From assembly GCA_022829145.1 (NCBI GenBank), contig CM040741.1, positions 54,527,680 to 54,591,679 on the forward strand: a stretch of 64,000 bases of DNA, in the 5' to 3' direction. The position numbers and the translations under genes were made by a program. The notes below the pieces were generated by a model. It searched no databases. It saw only the letters and a list, made by a program, of their open reading frames with translations, and was not told the DNA's origin. This document shows positions 1 through 29,600 of the stretch, in pieces; within the stretch, counting starts at the first letter, position 1; the number at the start of each line of letters is the position of its first letter. This stretch comes from Albula goreensis (Eukaryota > Chordata > Actinopteri > Albuliformes > Albulidae).

Positions 1-2561
1 TTTGTCTTAAACGTTGTGTGGTTTGTTGCTTTGACAAAATGTGCATTGTTTCAACAGTTGATCACAATTAACAGACCATGAGCACTTGTGAGGTGAAACT
101 GACCTCTCTGAGGGTCTGGGTAGCAATATACCTTGCTGTGATATAAAATCCCAGCCATGATCATACCTGTGTCTCTATCTCTGCAGGATGGGACATGCTG
201 GTAAAAAATAGGTTGGATGGAATTCAATCAAACATACGCTGTTCTCTTGTGCTATTCTATTTACAAAAGGGACATATTTGCTTGTCTCCAGTAAAATATT
301 ACATAATCAAAGAAAATGATGCTGCAATGCTAAGGCACTTTTGATTGAATTACACATGCATTTAAAGAGATCAATCCATTTGCCAAACACAAGCAAATAG
401 TTTACTTATTACATGTCTGGATTTTGTGGTACAGAATAAACAGCTGAAACTGAGTGAAAACCTAGTAACTAGTTTATGAGGATGAGATGTAAGACTAGAA
501 GAGCTATTGTTCTCATGTGGAATTTAATGCATCTTAAATGTCCCCCTTTGACTGTTGGCCATTGCTTACAACTTAAGTAACCTGAACCAGCTTCTCTCAC
601 TATCATGATAAATGAACAGCCTCAAGTGGTCTTGAGATGACTTCACAGTTTAGAATGAGCTGCCCAGCAAGAAAGTAGAGTTAGTCCCTTTTGGACCTGT
701 AACACAATTGTGATGTTATGCTGGGAAAAACATCAAAGGATGATCACTGAAGTATAAGGTGGTCACCTAAATTCAGCGTAACAGGAATCCATTGTAGAGG
801 GTGGGAAAGCTAATCTATTCAAATGACGCATAAGGGTATTGTAAGAAGTGCATCACACATTTTGGATATCATAAGGAATACCACACTACACAAGTTGATT
901 TATGGTTAAGCCTTAAGCTCTTAAAAGATTCAATCACTATTGTTTCTGGTTTTGACCATGTGTTAAAAGTATAAGTAGTGCTGACTTTTCAGATGGTTTG
1001 CAGATGTCCAGGCAAGTGTGGGGTTGTCTCTCAGGTGGATGGTCTTTTTGTGATTTCTGTCACTTTTTGTTAGTGTGAAACATGTGCAAATGACTTTGTC
1101 ATGAAACTGTAAAATAGGAAACCCCATTTAATATGGAGTACACAAATTGTGTATAAATGCCTGTTATATTGTTCTTCATTAACAGCAGTGTATAGAAGAT
1201 CCTGCAAAGAGCAGGGACACCTCAGACCTGTGGAGGAGTACAATGGCTGATCTTCCTCTCCAAACTAGCCATGGTCCAGTGGCCTGCCATTAATAGATTT
1301 CACCCCCTGAACTTCATTGATTAGATAGCCATGCCCAGTGAACATTTAAGTGTGTCATACACAGCCTTTTGGTGGCATCAGGCCATTTAAACAGTCTCTC
1401 AGCTGAAAAGCCATACTGCACCATCAGGGGTAAAGAACTTAAAGGGATTTGGTGGAAAATCTGTTTTCTTTTTTGAGTTATTGAACTACAGACTGGTTCT
1501 TACTGTTTGGTTTGGAGTTCCTCTTGAATTCGCTTCAATTATATCAGAATTCCCCGGTACAGAAAGTTCAAATGATCCTGGGGAGAAAACACTATTATGG
1601 GGTGTGTGTGGTTTATAGGGAGGTATCCATCATAACTTTGCTCTGCTCTCCTCTCATATCCTCAAATATCTTAAGGAACAAATAAGGAGCAACAGTGAAA
1701 TTTATAAGGATATAAAGTCCTCTTCTTTATTTACAGTTACTGTTTATTTATGTGCTATTTAAGACTATGTTGTATCTGTTTGTTGTTACAACATGATTTG
1801 AAAAGTATTTGAATACAAGGCTTGAATGAATAACTGAATAACTGGACTCATTCTGGTCCCTCCTGCATCAGCTTCATGTGCTGTAATTTATTTGAACGTC
1901 AGGGTTTATATTCCACTTATATTAAATGGTGTGGAACATTGTGGTTTACTCTTTCCTTTCCAGGAAGGTTGTGGAGAAGTGGTATAGAGCAGCCAAAATG
2001 TCATGAAATCCAAACTACATATATTAGAAAGTCTACAACTGATTACTAATACAAAGTATATTCTGTATCTCAGATTTTTCACTCTGTGCATGTGCAATAG
2101 GATGAATTCAACTTAAAAAAGGGCCTATGGCTTGGAATGCACTACATTATCAGTAAATATACCCACTACCAAAAAAAGCTTAAGGAGTTATAAAGAAATG
2201 AAACTTATAAAGTAATACTTTTGCAATTATAGTCTCTAAGACTAAGTATTATATTCCAGCATGAACTGTTTTTTGAAAGGCGTGTGATTATTTGGTTGGT
2301 TTTGCATTCCATTTTTTTCCAAGACTAGATGTCCCTGACTATATACTTTTAACTTGATTTAATCTGACTCCATTTTACATGTAGAAATGTTCCAAGGCAG
2401 TCAGTCAAGTTTATTAGGAAGTCAGTTTGGCAATGAATGTCTTTGCCAGCCGTAAGATCCAGAGATTTTTAAAATTGATTAGCATTTAGAATCTGACTCA
2501 GACATATTTAAAGCAGACCACATTTTTCTGATTTGGTGTGCTTTTTGTATGTTTTTTCCAG
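1..2561 (+). other. pdlim5 intron, 5' part outside window
   Basis: AT-rich, no credible exon or repeat family seen. It separates the unseen PDZ exons from the first linker exon. Confidence 0.7.
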
Positions 2562-18733
<16,172 letters not shown>

Positions 18734-18850
18734 CCCTTAAAAGAAAGAAGATGGTGTTGAGAAGAAAATATACTGCCAAATATTAACACCACTTTTGAAT
18801 TTTTCAAATATTGACATATTATCATCCAAGGCTTATTATGTACTTATTAT

Positions 18851-18851
<1 letters not shown>

Positions 18852-18905
<54 letters not shown>
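18852..18905. repeat. (TG)n microsatellite in 3' UTR
   Basis: About 26 TG units, roughly 120 nt after the pdlim5 stop codon. Confidence 0.97.
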
Positions 18906-18907
<2 letters not shown>

Positions 18908-19427
18908 CTATGGTTATTTTATCTTTTCAGCCCGTTACTCATTGTAATGTTCCAAATGAATCCTGTCCTGTAAGGGTTGTACTGTTGAAAACACCTTGTG
19001 ATAAATGTGTTATTAATTTGTTCATCTGCCAAAGTACATAATGCAAGACCTTAAGTAAGGATTTTTTTAAAGAAGTCAAACCTCTACCATGTGGATTAGG
19101 GATGTATCATTTATAATTTGTAGGGGAGCTGAGCTTGAACTCTAAGGTTGGACTCTAAAATCCAAGGTGGGCTGCTGCCACTGTATCCCCCATGATGATA
19201 CTGTATCTGAATTGCTTTAGCAAAAATCTAACTGTAAAAAAATGTAAATAGAAAAGAAAATGGAAAAACTTTCATATGAGTACAATCCACTATAAAACAG
19301 TTAGGTTGTTTTCTCTTCGATTTAATCGACTTTAACACAACTTTTTGCCTCAAAGGAACACTTTTTTTGTTTTATTATTTTTGATCATCATTTTAATATA
19401 TTGCTTTATGGAAAATAAAGCTTTATG

Positions 19428-19466
19428 GTGCAGTATGATAATTTCTTAAAAATTATCATACTGCAC
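19428..19466 (+). other. Perfect 17-bp hairpin in the pdlim5 3' UTR
   Basis: Arms 19428-19444 and 19450-19466 are exact reverse complements separated by the 5-nt loop cttaa. It lies 8 nt after the first AATAAA. Such a stem could fold in RNA and affect poly(A) choice or stability, but it may also be a replication template-switch scar. Confidence 0.75.
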
Positions 19467-19830
19467 TGCTGAGGATATTAATTTACACGAGTCACACAGA
19501 TGCATAGTACATTAAATAGACAAGTGGCTTTGGCTTTTATTTTTCAATAATGGGGCAATGTCAGCCATTATATCTGTGCAACTTACTTTTGAATTGATGG
19601 AGATGAATGTTTTGAATGGTAAGGTGCTAGAGGCACTTTGTAGCTCTCTGCAGCTCAGTATTATCTAAATAGAGTTATGTTTATCTTGGAATAAATTATT
19701 ATGACTTGAGGGCTTCTTTTGCAGCTTCTGAACTTTACAGTTTGCTTCAAGAATAAAAGACAAAGCAAGTTGTTTTGCAATTGTTTCATTTTATTTTGGG
19801 TTTATTTTCATAATGTTTTGTATATAATTG

Positions 19831-21429
19831 TATTCTCAGGGAATTCCTGAGACGATCATTTGTCATTCTGTCAATTTTTCATTCCATTTTTACTTTCATA
19901 CCATTTTATTTTTGTTAACCTGTCCCATCACTTCAATATCTTGTGTGAATTGAGCACACAGTAGCCGCTATGTCATCTAATGGAATCCATTCTTTTAAGC
20001 TTTCTTTCTTAAGGTATTCATTTTAGTATTAAACAACCAAAGTGACATAAGGAACTGAAAAAGTATATCAGTGCAAAAAAATCACATCAAAATTTCATCC
20101 AGTGTTATTAAGGTAAAAAAAAAACATTTCAATATTTTTAGCCTGAGGACATAATAGATTTACTCACAACGGGAATGGAGTAATAATTTACTGTGTGTAA
20201 ACTGCAAAGCAACGTGTCTCCACTATAAACCATCTGACAGCAGTTCAGAGTGATAACCCCTCATTATCCCAATTTTAGACACAATGAATATTTTATAGCC
20301 AATCATAGCAACTCACAGAAGGTGGCTCCAAGCAGAATGAGGGAAATCAAACCTGTGATTCAAACATAAATAATAGCACTCAATATACTGTTGGGTTCAA
20401 CAGAAAATGGAGGCACGTCAAATACATCCTACTTCTATGGTCCCCAAAAGGTAAAAAGAGAACTCTGAGCACTTTTTGGACATCTGACCCATTTACTGTG
20501 TACATACATCTCAGCATGTATGTATTGTTCTTGTTGTGTAAGTAGAGTGTTTGACTTATGCAGTGTATAATGACTTCAGCAGTGCCAGCTGTTTTTACTG
20601 ATGGATTTAGCAGGTTTATCTTGCTGAATGGAACTTTCCTTCCCTGTGCAAGGCCATTGGCAATCAAGTGTTTCCCTGTAGCTCTCCAGGCATGCCCAGT
20701 GTAGGCAAGGAAAGGATCTGATTCTGACATGAGGGGCCAATCACCTTGCATGAGTGCTCTTTTTCATGTTTTTATAGCAGGCTTTTATTCTGATTCAAAA
20801 TCCACAGTTAGATCTTTATATGTTGATTTCATCAAAATGTCAATATCTGGCAAAATGCCTCTGTGGCTCAAGGGATGTTTTGAGCACAACAGGTAATAAA
20901 ACCTTTAGTTCAAAAGGGTGGTATGAATTTATGGTTTTTTCAGTACATTCATGTGTCTGCTTTTGTGCATTTTCTGTGTCCATTAATATTTTTTCTCAGT
21001 GTTTTTTTCCCCACAAAGTAAAGTGTTGCATTGATACTCTTGTCTGCCTTTCAACTCCAATAGTTTCACAAATATGGAAAATCAAAAACAATATACCAGG
21101 AGACAGGACTATGGCCTTACCTGCAAACCCAATGGAACATTCGCTCGAGCTAACTTCGATTTTCCTTTGATTGTAAGACTTCTGCTGAAAGAACAGTTAA
21201 ACACTTTTGTGGCATTCTGCTGCTCCGTTTTACATGTATTTGTCCGGGCAGAAACGTAGACACATTTCCTCTAAAGGTGAGATACAAGGTACCAAGCGCT
21301 CTGCAGTTTAAACTGTAGTAATATAAAAATAAAATGACAGATTTAATCTTAGTATCCAAATCTGTTTGAAAGTAAATAACTAAACTAGCCGAAATATAGG
21401 CGAATAAGTTATGACAGCTTTGAAGTGAT
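19831..21429. other. Intergenic sequence after pdlim5
   Basis: AT-rich. A 123-codon minus-strand frame (20380-20751) has no splice signals or recognisable product. Nothing supported. Confidence 0.5.
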
Positions 21430-22330
21430 TTTGTCAATCCGTGTAAAAGCTCGTAGGCAAGTCGCGTATTTCCCGCATATACAAATGTGGCATGTTTTGC
21501 ATTTCTTCAAGACGTCACTAGTGGGAGATGCGGAGAGAAGGACGCATGGACGGTAGAAGAGAATCCTACCCGGTAGAGTAGAATGCGAGGAGGTTGCTGA
21601 CTTTGAAAAGTCAAGCCTTTACAACCGTAGTATCAGAACATTCCCGTTGCTGGAAGGTTTATGTTAGTGGAAGAAAGATCGCCTTCACTGAAGGATGTAA
21701 CACCCCCAGGGTAAAAGGTGAGCTTTCGAACAGCTGTCAAGAAATAACTACAAAACGGACGAACTGCAGAAGTCAGTTTTCATTCATAGCAGTCAAACGA
21801 AGTTTCTGCTTTCCCTACACTTGCCAGAACATCACACTTGAGTTTAGTAAATTGATGTTTATATTGTGCATGTATTTAGCCTACACGGACTAGCCTACAC
21901 GTGGACTACTTAATAGTGTTTACTTGTTCGATATTCGAGTGTTAATTGAATTCTGTTTAATGTGGTTTCAACAACAATATAAGAAGCACTGAGGAGCTAA
22001 CAGCCCTAAAATCCGACAGGTCGATTACTTGGTTTGATGGATCCTCACATTTTGTGGAGTATCCCTGAATCGGAACACGATAACGCAGAAACTCGACGTG
22101 GACATCATCAATGTGATGATGTCCACGTCGTGCGTACTATTGACTACATTACATTACATATTTAATTGATTGTTTAATTAAAAAAAAAAAAACACACACA
22201 CACACAAAACATTTCACGTACTGTAGAGGTGCATCCCCAACGCCCGCACAGCAATAATGCACCGGTTTAAACCGAAGTTCTGTCTAAGCGGTCCTGTGGA
22301 CACACAGTTTAATCATGAATTAAATGTTTT
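21430..22330. promoter_or_regulatory. CpG-dense patch, candidate promoter and first exon
   Basis: I count about 32 CpG in the 720 bases from 21421 to 22140, while flanking sequence goes many hundreds of bases with only a few. It contains GACGTCAC (21511-21518), a CRE-like site. Possible first-exon donors on the plus strand are gtaaaa after 21710 and gtgagc after 21717. The direction and the gene served are unknown; it starts about 1.7 kb beyond the pdlim5 poly(A) region. Confidence 0.5.
22094..22130. repeat. Perfect 17-bp inverted repeat, 3-nt spacer
   Basis: Arms 22094-22110 and 22114-22130 are exact reverse complements around atg. Each arm contains cgacgtggac. It lies at the edge of the CpG patch. 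It could be extruded as a cruciform or fold in RNA, or it may be a template-switch scar. Confidence 0.85.
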
Positions 22331-22391
22331 CCTGAACGCACGTGATTATTTATTTTCAGTACCACATAGTGCATTTAATGTAACCAGTATT

Positions 22392-22428
<37 letters not shown>

Positions 22429-22438
22429 GTAATAATAA
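22392..22438. repeat. (AAT)n microsatellite
   Basis: About 15 units, one interrupted by AGT, at the edge of the CpG patch. Confidence 0.95.
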
Positions 22439-22567
22439 AAAAGAACATCTGGTTTCTAAAAATATTTTGATGTAATCGAATTTCAGTAGGTTATGTCCCA
22501 AGAGTATGCTTTTCAACTTTCGCTTGCATTTCCAGAAGATAAACTATTTCAGGCCTGAATAATGTTT

Positions 22568-22601
22568 AAATAAAATAAAATAAAATAAATAAATAAATAA
22601 A
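22568..22601. repeat. (AAATA)n/(AAAT)n microsatellite
   Basis: AAATA units change into AAAT units. Confidence 0.9.
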
Positions 22602-22901
22602 TGGATTTTAAATTCTTAAGTAGAAGATAACGGGTGTATTTTTAATTGTTTACACGTAGCTTCAAGGGGATTATCACAGCTGCTTATACTGGATAAATGT
22701 GTACATATATTAATAAAATATCAGATTAAAAAAGCAAACATTGGGAAATAAGTATATAAATGCATGTGTTTTATCTATTGTTTTCAGTATTAATGTATGT
22801 ATATGTGTATTGAACTATCTCTAAATTTATTTACATTTGTATACTTATTTTGAAATGGTAATGAATTGATTAAATTAAGCATACGTACATGTAAAGAAAC
22901 A

Positions 22902-22902
<1 letters not shown>

Positions 22903-22945
<43 letters not shown>
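22903..22945. repeat. (TGTC)n microsatellite
   Basis: About 10.5 perfect tetranucleotide units. Confidence 0.97.
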
Positions 22946-25900
22946 ATATACAAGGTTAAATCTTTTGCTCCCCTCAAAGCACTTTTTGGACACAAGTAAA
23001 TTGAAACACAGGGAAGCGTGCTCATTTTTTCACTGTTATACAATTCACATTATAATATAAAGATACGCATACACCTCTTTAAGGCTTTCAATGCATTTCA
23101 TGTTCACTGTACTATAGGAGAGGGCTATTTCTGATCATTCTGCTATCAGCAGAGAGTGAGCACTGATTAGTGGAAGGCTAGGACTAGCTGTCCTATGTAT
23201 GGCAATGCAAAGCCATTTTGTGTCCTTTCTGTGACTGGGATTATCTGTTAGGGATGGACAAAAATTTCAACAAGTATGAATTATTTTCCTCAGTTCCATT
23301 TCCATGGTATTCCTGTTTAGCTTCATTCATTATTTTATGTATGGAAAAATTGTACTTATGAATGGTATAATGTAGCTCACTCTGCTTGCCTTGGATTAGT
23401 TACTTTGGCTTATGGCTGCATGATTCATGGTTTTTATTTCTCATTCTTTGTCTTGGAGACAGCTTCCTGTGAATAGGTTGCATATGACAAACTTATGTTG
23501 AAAATTTTGTGTATCTGTAAGCACAGCTGAGCAAACCTGCCCAGTGTCCAAAACATATCTCTTTCTCCACAGCTTCCCTTAATAAGAAACCTGCATCTGT
23601 GCAGTTTAAAGCAGAGCTTCCCAGGAACAATGAGATAAGGCTCATTAGCAACCATGCGAAACGCTCAGAGAGCCAGCAAGAGTGACTGATCAAGATTTAA
23701 ATGAGGACATGTTGTTAAGGGTAGATGCTTGCCAAGCCAGGCCTTCTCAGGAAGAAGACAGAAAGACTGTGAAACTGAGGGAGTCAGTGCAAGGAAGACA
23801 TAATGAGTGGGTTTTCACATTATCTCGACTATTCATGACCACTCAAGTCACTCTGTTTTACCAGAACGTCCCTGCTATTTGACCGGTGTTGTACAGTCCT
23901 CGTTAAAGTTCTCATGAAGTTATATCATATTTTGAAAATGTCTTATTTTTTTGGGAAACAAAATGTGTTGCTTACTTTATCTCTTTATCTACTTTTAGCA
24001 CAGGGATAACAACTGACAGTGTTGATAGAGTTTAAGAAGTAATGTTTTTCCTCACTGAACTGGGGTATGTAAACATGCACTAGATAGCTTTGAGTGGTCG
24101 ATCACGTACCTTAGGGTTCCTCTTTTACCATTCCAGGTTTTCCAGCATTGCTGAAGACCTGTCACCTATCACCTGTCATCTCATTCAGCCACCTGCAATC
24201 CAGGACTTCATTAAAAAAAAGAAAAAAACATATCCAGAGAGACAGCTGCCTCACATTCTACTGTTAGAGCCTTTTCCTCACCTGGTTGTCAAGGTTACTG
24301 CACGCTAGTGAATCCCACCTGGTGGTTTTGTAGCTACAATGCCTCAGGGCATACAGGTGTTTCTCAGTGGTTTCTCAATTGTCTTGATGTTTTTCGTAGT
24401 GTCTGTCTCTCAAGTTGAATCCCTCAGATGAAATATGTCATGCAGCCAGGAAGTAGCAGAATTATCAAGAGATGTCTGTATCTACAACCAGAAGCGTGGT
24501 GGGTACAGGTGACTTTAATGGAAACTGAATATTTGGAATGGCTGTTGCATTTTCAGCTTTGCTGTTCAGGAACCACTCCATCTTTAGCATACCTTGGTAC
24601 AGGGAATGTGGCTGAGGTACAGTCTCCAGTTTTTACCACTGAAGTGATCCATCCCATCATTGTAGTCTATATTGATCATGTCCTCAGTGGAGCAGTCAGT
24701 ATTGTGTATCATCTTGTCTCTATATGCTCTTACTCACCATTCCATTTCATTATAATTCAATAGTTATTTAAATGTCATCCACAGGAAGTGTTTGTTGTCA
24801 GTGATTTGGTTCATTTGCAAGGTGTAAATTGTACTGCCATGAGTTGCAGGATGCTGTGCAGGATTACTCAGGGATACCAGGTCATGAGACACAGACAGAA
24901 CCAGCAGCCCAATAACCAGGTCCAGCTGTCTGTCAGTGTGGATAATGACAAACGTTTGTCTTAGAATATGACCATATAGCCATGCATATCCAAATGTTAC
25001 CTCACCCTGGTGTTGCTTTGAGACCATACAGGAAAAGAGTCAGCAAATATGAGCAAGTTGGGAGGAGAAAAAGTTTGTGTGTGCGTGTGAGTATGTGTGT
25101 GTTTGTGCATGTGTGTGTGAGAGAGAGAAGGAGAAAGAGATAGAGAGGGTGTAAGACTAGATAGGGGTCACTTTCTGTGACTTTGTGTATGTGGTGTAAG
25201 AACCGTAAAGTTGCTCTGTATATCCTGTAGCAAAGATCTAGCTGGTGGTTTTACTGATTTGTTGGGTTGAAACTACATGAAATGATGTACTGTGACATGG
25301 TTTTACAAGTAATGTTTTCACTCTGTCCTGATTTTAAAAAACGAAACAATGTTGTATGCTCTGACTTACAGCATCACAATGTCTCTCCTGATTTCACTGT
25401 ACTCCACAGGGCCCGATGTAGTGCCAGTATGACTTGCAGCAAGTTGTTACCATCTGCTGCCCTAAAATATTTTATGTGCAATGTGAGTGTATTTTCTGTA
25501 TTTAAAAGGCAAATTACATTCAGTAAACACAAGGGGTGATTTCAGAGGCAACATATTTAAATTTTTGCACTCTGGGATAAGGTACAAGCCCATATGTGAT
25601 TAAATGCAAAACAGTCTTTATTCAGGCTGTCAGAATGAATTTGAAACTTTGAATCAGTTTAGAATTTGTAAAGACCATGAAAACTCTGAAGGTCATAACA
25701 GCCTTCAAATGTATACAAACAGGTATGTAATTTGATCATATTTTGACATCTTGAAGACATCATTGGTCCTTCATATGGCACCTCAGAACACCTGACAGAT
25801 GATGTCTGCTACAGCACAGCCACTGCAATAGTTTGTTTGGACCATGTATTCATAGAAAAGTTTTTGCCCCTCGTCAGTGTTTGCATGAAAAGCATCTCGG

Positions 25901-26523
25901 GGTCAAGTCTCCATCTCAGACTCCAGTTCCTACGCATATGGGTCTATTAGCGGTCTGGTTCTGACAGTACAAGTATCGTCTGTCGTAAGGAATTTAGCTT
26001 GTTTGTGAGTGTGTCTATGTGTGTATGATTGTCTATTTGTGCATATGGTGCAGCAGCACTTCATTTTCTTGTTTATCGTTCTTACTTTATTTTTGAGGTT
26101 GCAGTCAGTGCTGCAAAATTCTCAAAATATTCATCAAGCTAAGACAGGAGTACTGTCTCCCAATGGAAGCCATCCCCATTCCTACCCCTGTAACCTGCAG
26201 TACTTCTGCAAGGCAAGTGGGAGCTCTGGATTTGTGTTCATAAGTGAGGAAGGATGACTCTCACAGAGGGTGGGTATAGGGCACATGGGTAAAGAAAAGT
26301 CAAAGGAAACCTGTGGCCATTTATTATGATGGATGTCCCTGTGTATGCACATGTGTTTATGGACAAGCAAAAAGTGGAAGTCTGAATGATAACTTTTTAA
26401 TATTATCTTCAGTGCTGGCATTTATTATATATTCTCACATTAAAGGGCTCCCTTGTTCTGGAGAAAATGTGTTTAAGTAATAAAAGCAGCACAGCTGATG
26501 CTTTTCGTACTTTCTTTCCTCAC
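22946..26523. other. Sequence without supported genes
   Basis: Probably holds the missing 3' exons of the minus-strand gene. One fragment (about 24,289-24,376, minus) is open before a gtgagg donor and reads LYALRHCSYKTTRWDSLACS, but it has only a purine-rich acceptor, so it is not called. Confidence 0.4.
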
Positions 26524-26623
26524 CTCCTTAGGTGATCCTATTTGTACCTTCAGGTGCAAAGCAGGCACTGAAGGGTGAGAGGCCGACACTATTATGATGA
26601 TAGATCCTGCATTCTGGTCACTG
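26524..26623 (-). CDS. Candidate exon of unrecognised minus-strand gene (most 3' visible)
   Basis: Reading the minus strand, acceptor gagctctttcag precedes a 100-nt open exon ending at donor gtgagg. It starts with the third base of a codon, as exon 36246-36431 requires, and encodes SDQNAGSIIIIVSASHPSVP then ALHLKVQIGSPKE, ending on a codon boundary. The 9.6-kb gap to the previous exon and the single-exon evidence keep confidence low. Confidence 0.4.
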
Positions 26624-29600
26624 CTGAAAGAGCTCTGGTGATGGCAGATCTTAATGAATATCCATTATGAGAGGAGTATGAATTGTATTTTGGGTCTCAA
26701 TAGTTGTAGCTATTGTAGCCAAGATTCAAACGTATGGTCCACATGAGAAAAGATAATGGGAAAGAAATGGAACTACCTATTGTAGCCTGACCTTAGTTCA
26801 TCTTCAGTGTCATCAGATGATGTAGTAGAGAGAAAACATTACATGGGAAGAACACTGCAACATGTCTGCCCCTCTCTGATGATGTTTTTCACATTATTGT
26901 CCTCACAGTACAATAACATGACATAGCCATAATAAAGTTTAAAAAGAGGCATACTCTCAGTAAGGGGGACGTTTAAATGGCATGTTAATGAATGCAGCAG
27001 TAACCTGAGGTACCCCAGCTGACGTAAACCCACTCTCAAGTGGGACCAGTTGAATAATGGCTCACTGCACAGACTCCATTTTATAGTTGGCTGATGGCAT
27101 ATCCTGAGGCCAAAACCACAGGGGCTGTCCTGTGCTGGTGATGAGCACTCTTACTGAATGAACCTCTCAGTAGCCCAACTGTGTTAACATTTCGTACTGT
27201 CAACTCTTTTTCAGTCACACCTGCTTAGGAGAACTTATCAATGTTTCTCACCCAGAAACCTGCTCACCTGGTCCAAGTACAGACTTAGGGTCCAGAGGAA
27301 GAGCTGGGAGGGAGATATCACTCACGTGTGAGCTGAGAGTGGGGATGTCACATGGGTGAGCTAAGACAGAGGATGTCACGTGTTTGATCTGAAATGAAGG
27401 ATGTTGCATCTGTGATCAGGGAGAGATGATGCCTCCCTCACATGTGAGCTTAGGGGATTTTAAAACTCATGAATTGTGGGAGATGAAGTTTTACACATGT
27501 AAGCTTCAGTGTGTGAGAGTCTAGGGAGGAAGCTTATAAGAAAAGAGGTCACATGGGACATGTGTACAGTTGATGTGATGAGTGTAATTCACAGATGTTG
27601 ATGGAAATACTACATTCAGGAACAGGGTGTGTAGACTGATGAATGCTAATATTTTATATAGGCCTTTTCCAACCACTTTTATTGAGTTAATTTCCGCTGC
27701 GGAACAAAGACACACTGTTGGTTTGCATTATGTCAGACATCCAAGAGAAAGACAAACAGCGTCAGACAGAGTTAAACAAGGTAGCCGTGACAGTGAACAC
27801 AGGGTCATCCAAGGGTCTCAGTAATGAATGTCACTGGAGTGTGGAGACATTTTGCTGTGGTACTGAACCAGACCTTAATGAAAATGGGCCTATGATAAGA
27901 TGCGCCGGAGGGGGTTACATGGAGGATAAAGGGAGAGCAGTATCATCGTGCAGCTGGAGACTGGAACTGCACCGTCAAAACAAGAGAGGATTGTGCTGCA
28001 CTGATGAAGCTTTGCATATATTTCTCCACTTTAATTCTCTTACCGTGTGGGATATTTTGAGCTGTTGAATTTAATCAGCATTCCTGAATCATTGAATAAC
28101 CAGCTTGCCATTACAAGACCTGCCATAAACTGAGAGAGAGAGAGAAATAAAGCTTTACACAAGATTTTACTTCAAATGATAAATTGAAAAGGGAGACAGG
28201 GTTAATAAAATCAGGGCTGCTTTTGATCAGGTGTGCACTCTCACAAGAAGGGAATGAATGATTATTGTGGTTTTTGAAAAGTTGTGAACAGTGATACTCT
28301 GGAAAATGGAAAACGCTCGATATGCTTCAGCTGTGAATGTCCTTAGTTTGCATGTTACATTTTTTTACAGCTCATGAATGGAAATTGAAAAGTTAAAAGA
28401 AAAAGGTTTTTTTCTGCTTGTAATTAAGAATTCATATGCAGATGCCTACCCATACAGGGTCCCATTTGTATTGATGAAACGAGGGGAAGAAAGGACCTAG
28501 AGCTGTTCACCTGAGCACCTGAGGCTCCTCCCTGTGATGCTTATTTATCAGATGACATCAAAGCATTGTGGGACTTGAACAGAGGCACCGTTTTACATAC
28601 ATTGTATTGTGCCCTCTGCTGATCCCCAAGTTATCTGATTGGATTGCTCTCCTGATACAGTGCAATGACGCACGTGGAGGTTACGATTTGAAAATGTTGA
28701 TTTTGTTTGCAGAAGGTGGTGGTAATCCTCTCAAGACAATTCTGTTTTAAGAGTCTCTGTGCTAACTTAGTGCTAGTCAGTCATTTGCAAAATCAGCTCA
28801 GGAGGTGTGGAGGCTATAACAGTTTCAGTACTCAAGAGGGGTGGGCAGTCAGGTGTACATTTGGTTCCTGTCTGAGTTATACTAGTGGTGCACAGCTACT
28901 CCCAACACTGGATCACATTTAAAGCTCTGTGAAGCTATTTTTGGAAGTGCCAATGGAAAATGCGTGACTGGGTTGGTTCTGGCTCTATCAGACGGAGTAT
29001 TAATAGCAGTGTGATCTAGGGGAAAATGCTTGTGGTCCACACAGATTTCAGTTCCCCACAGGTTTTTGCACACGATAGGCTTGAAGAGTCAGCCAGTGTC
29101 TCACCAGCTGCACACACCATCACAAGTACCTTCTTTCCTTTTGCATGGGCTCTCACAACCCCACTCACTGTCATTCTTGCTTCCTTATTTTTGACAGGGG
29201 AGACATGGGTGTAGTGAAACTATTTCACAAGACTAGCTGTGGGAGCCTTAACAGTATGTAGTTGCTCTCAGTGAACTGAATTAACTGGTGTGTTAGGCCA
29301 TGTAGTGGCCGTGTATAATGCAGTGCTCTTCTTGCAGAGCACTCGAGAATAGATGGACAGCTTATGTGCCTGGGTGACTCACAGGGCGTGCAGCAGGGAG
29401 GCAACAGTGTCTGTAGCCCAATGCAGCAGCTGACTATTACGGTTTATAGTTATGCTTCCCTCAGATAAAATTCAAGCTTTTTGATTTTCAGCACTCTCCA
29501 TTTTGTACATGTCAACACTGTCCAGACCAATGCCCTAACTAACGGTTTATAGTTATTCTTTCCTCAGATAAACTTCAAGTGTTTTGATTTTCATTATTCT

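Larger units (their letters stand above)
18734..19780 (+). other. pdlim5: pdlim5 3' UTR
   Basis: AT-rich, stop-dense sequence after the TGA, including a (TG)n run. AATAAA occurs at 19414-19419, 19690-19695 and 19752-19757. The last is followed by a T/G-rich stretch typical of a cleavage region, so the main 3' end probably lies near 19,780; earlier sites could give shorter transcripts. Confidence 0.6.
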
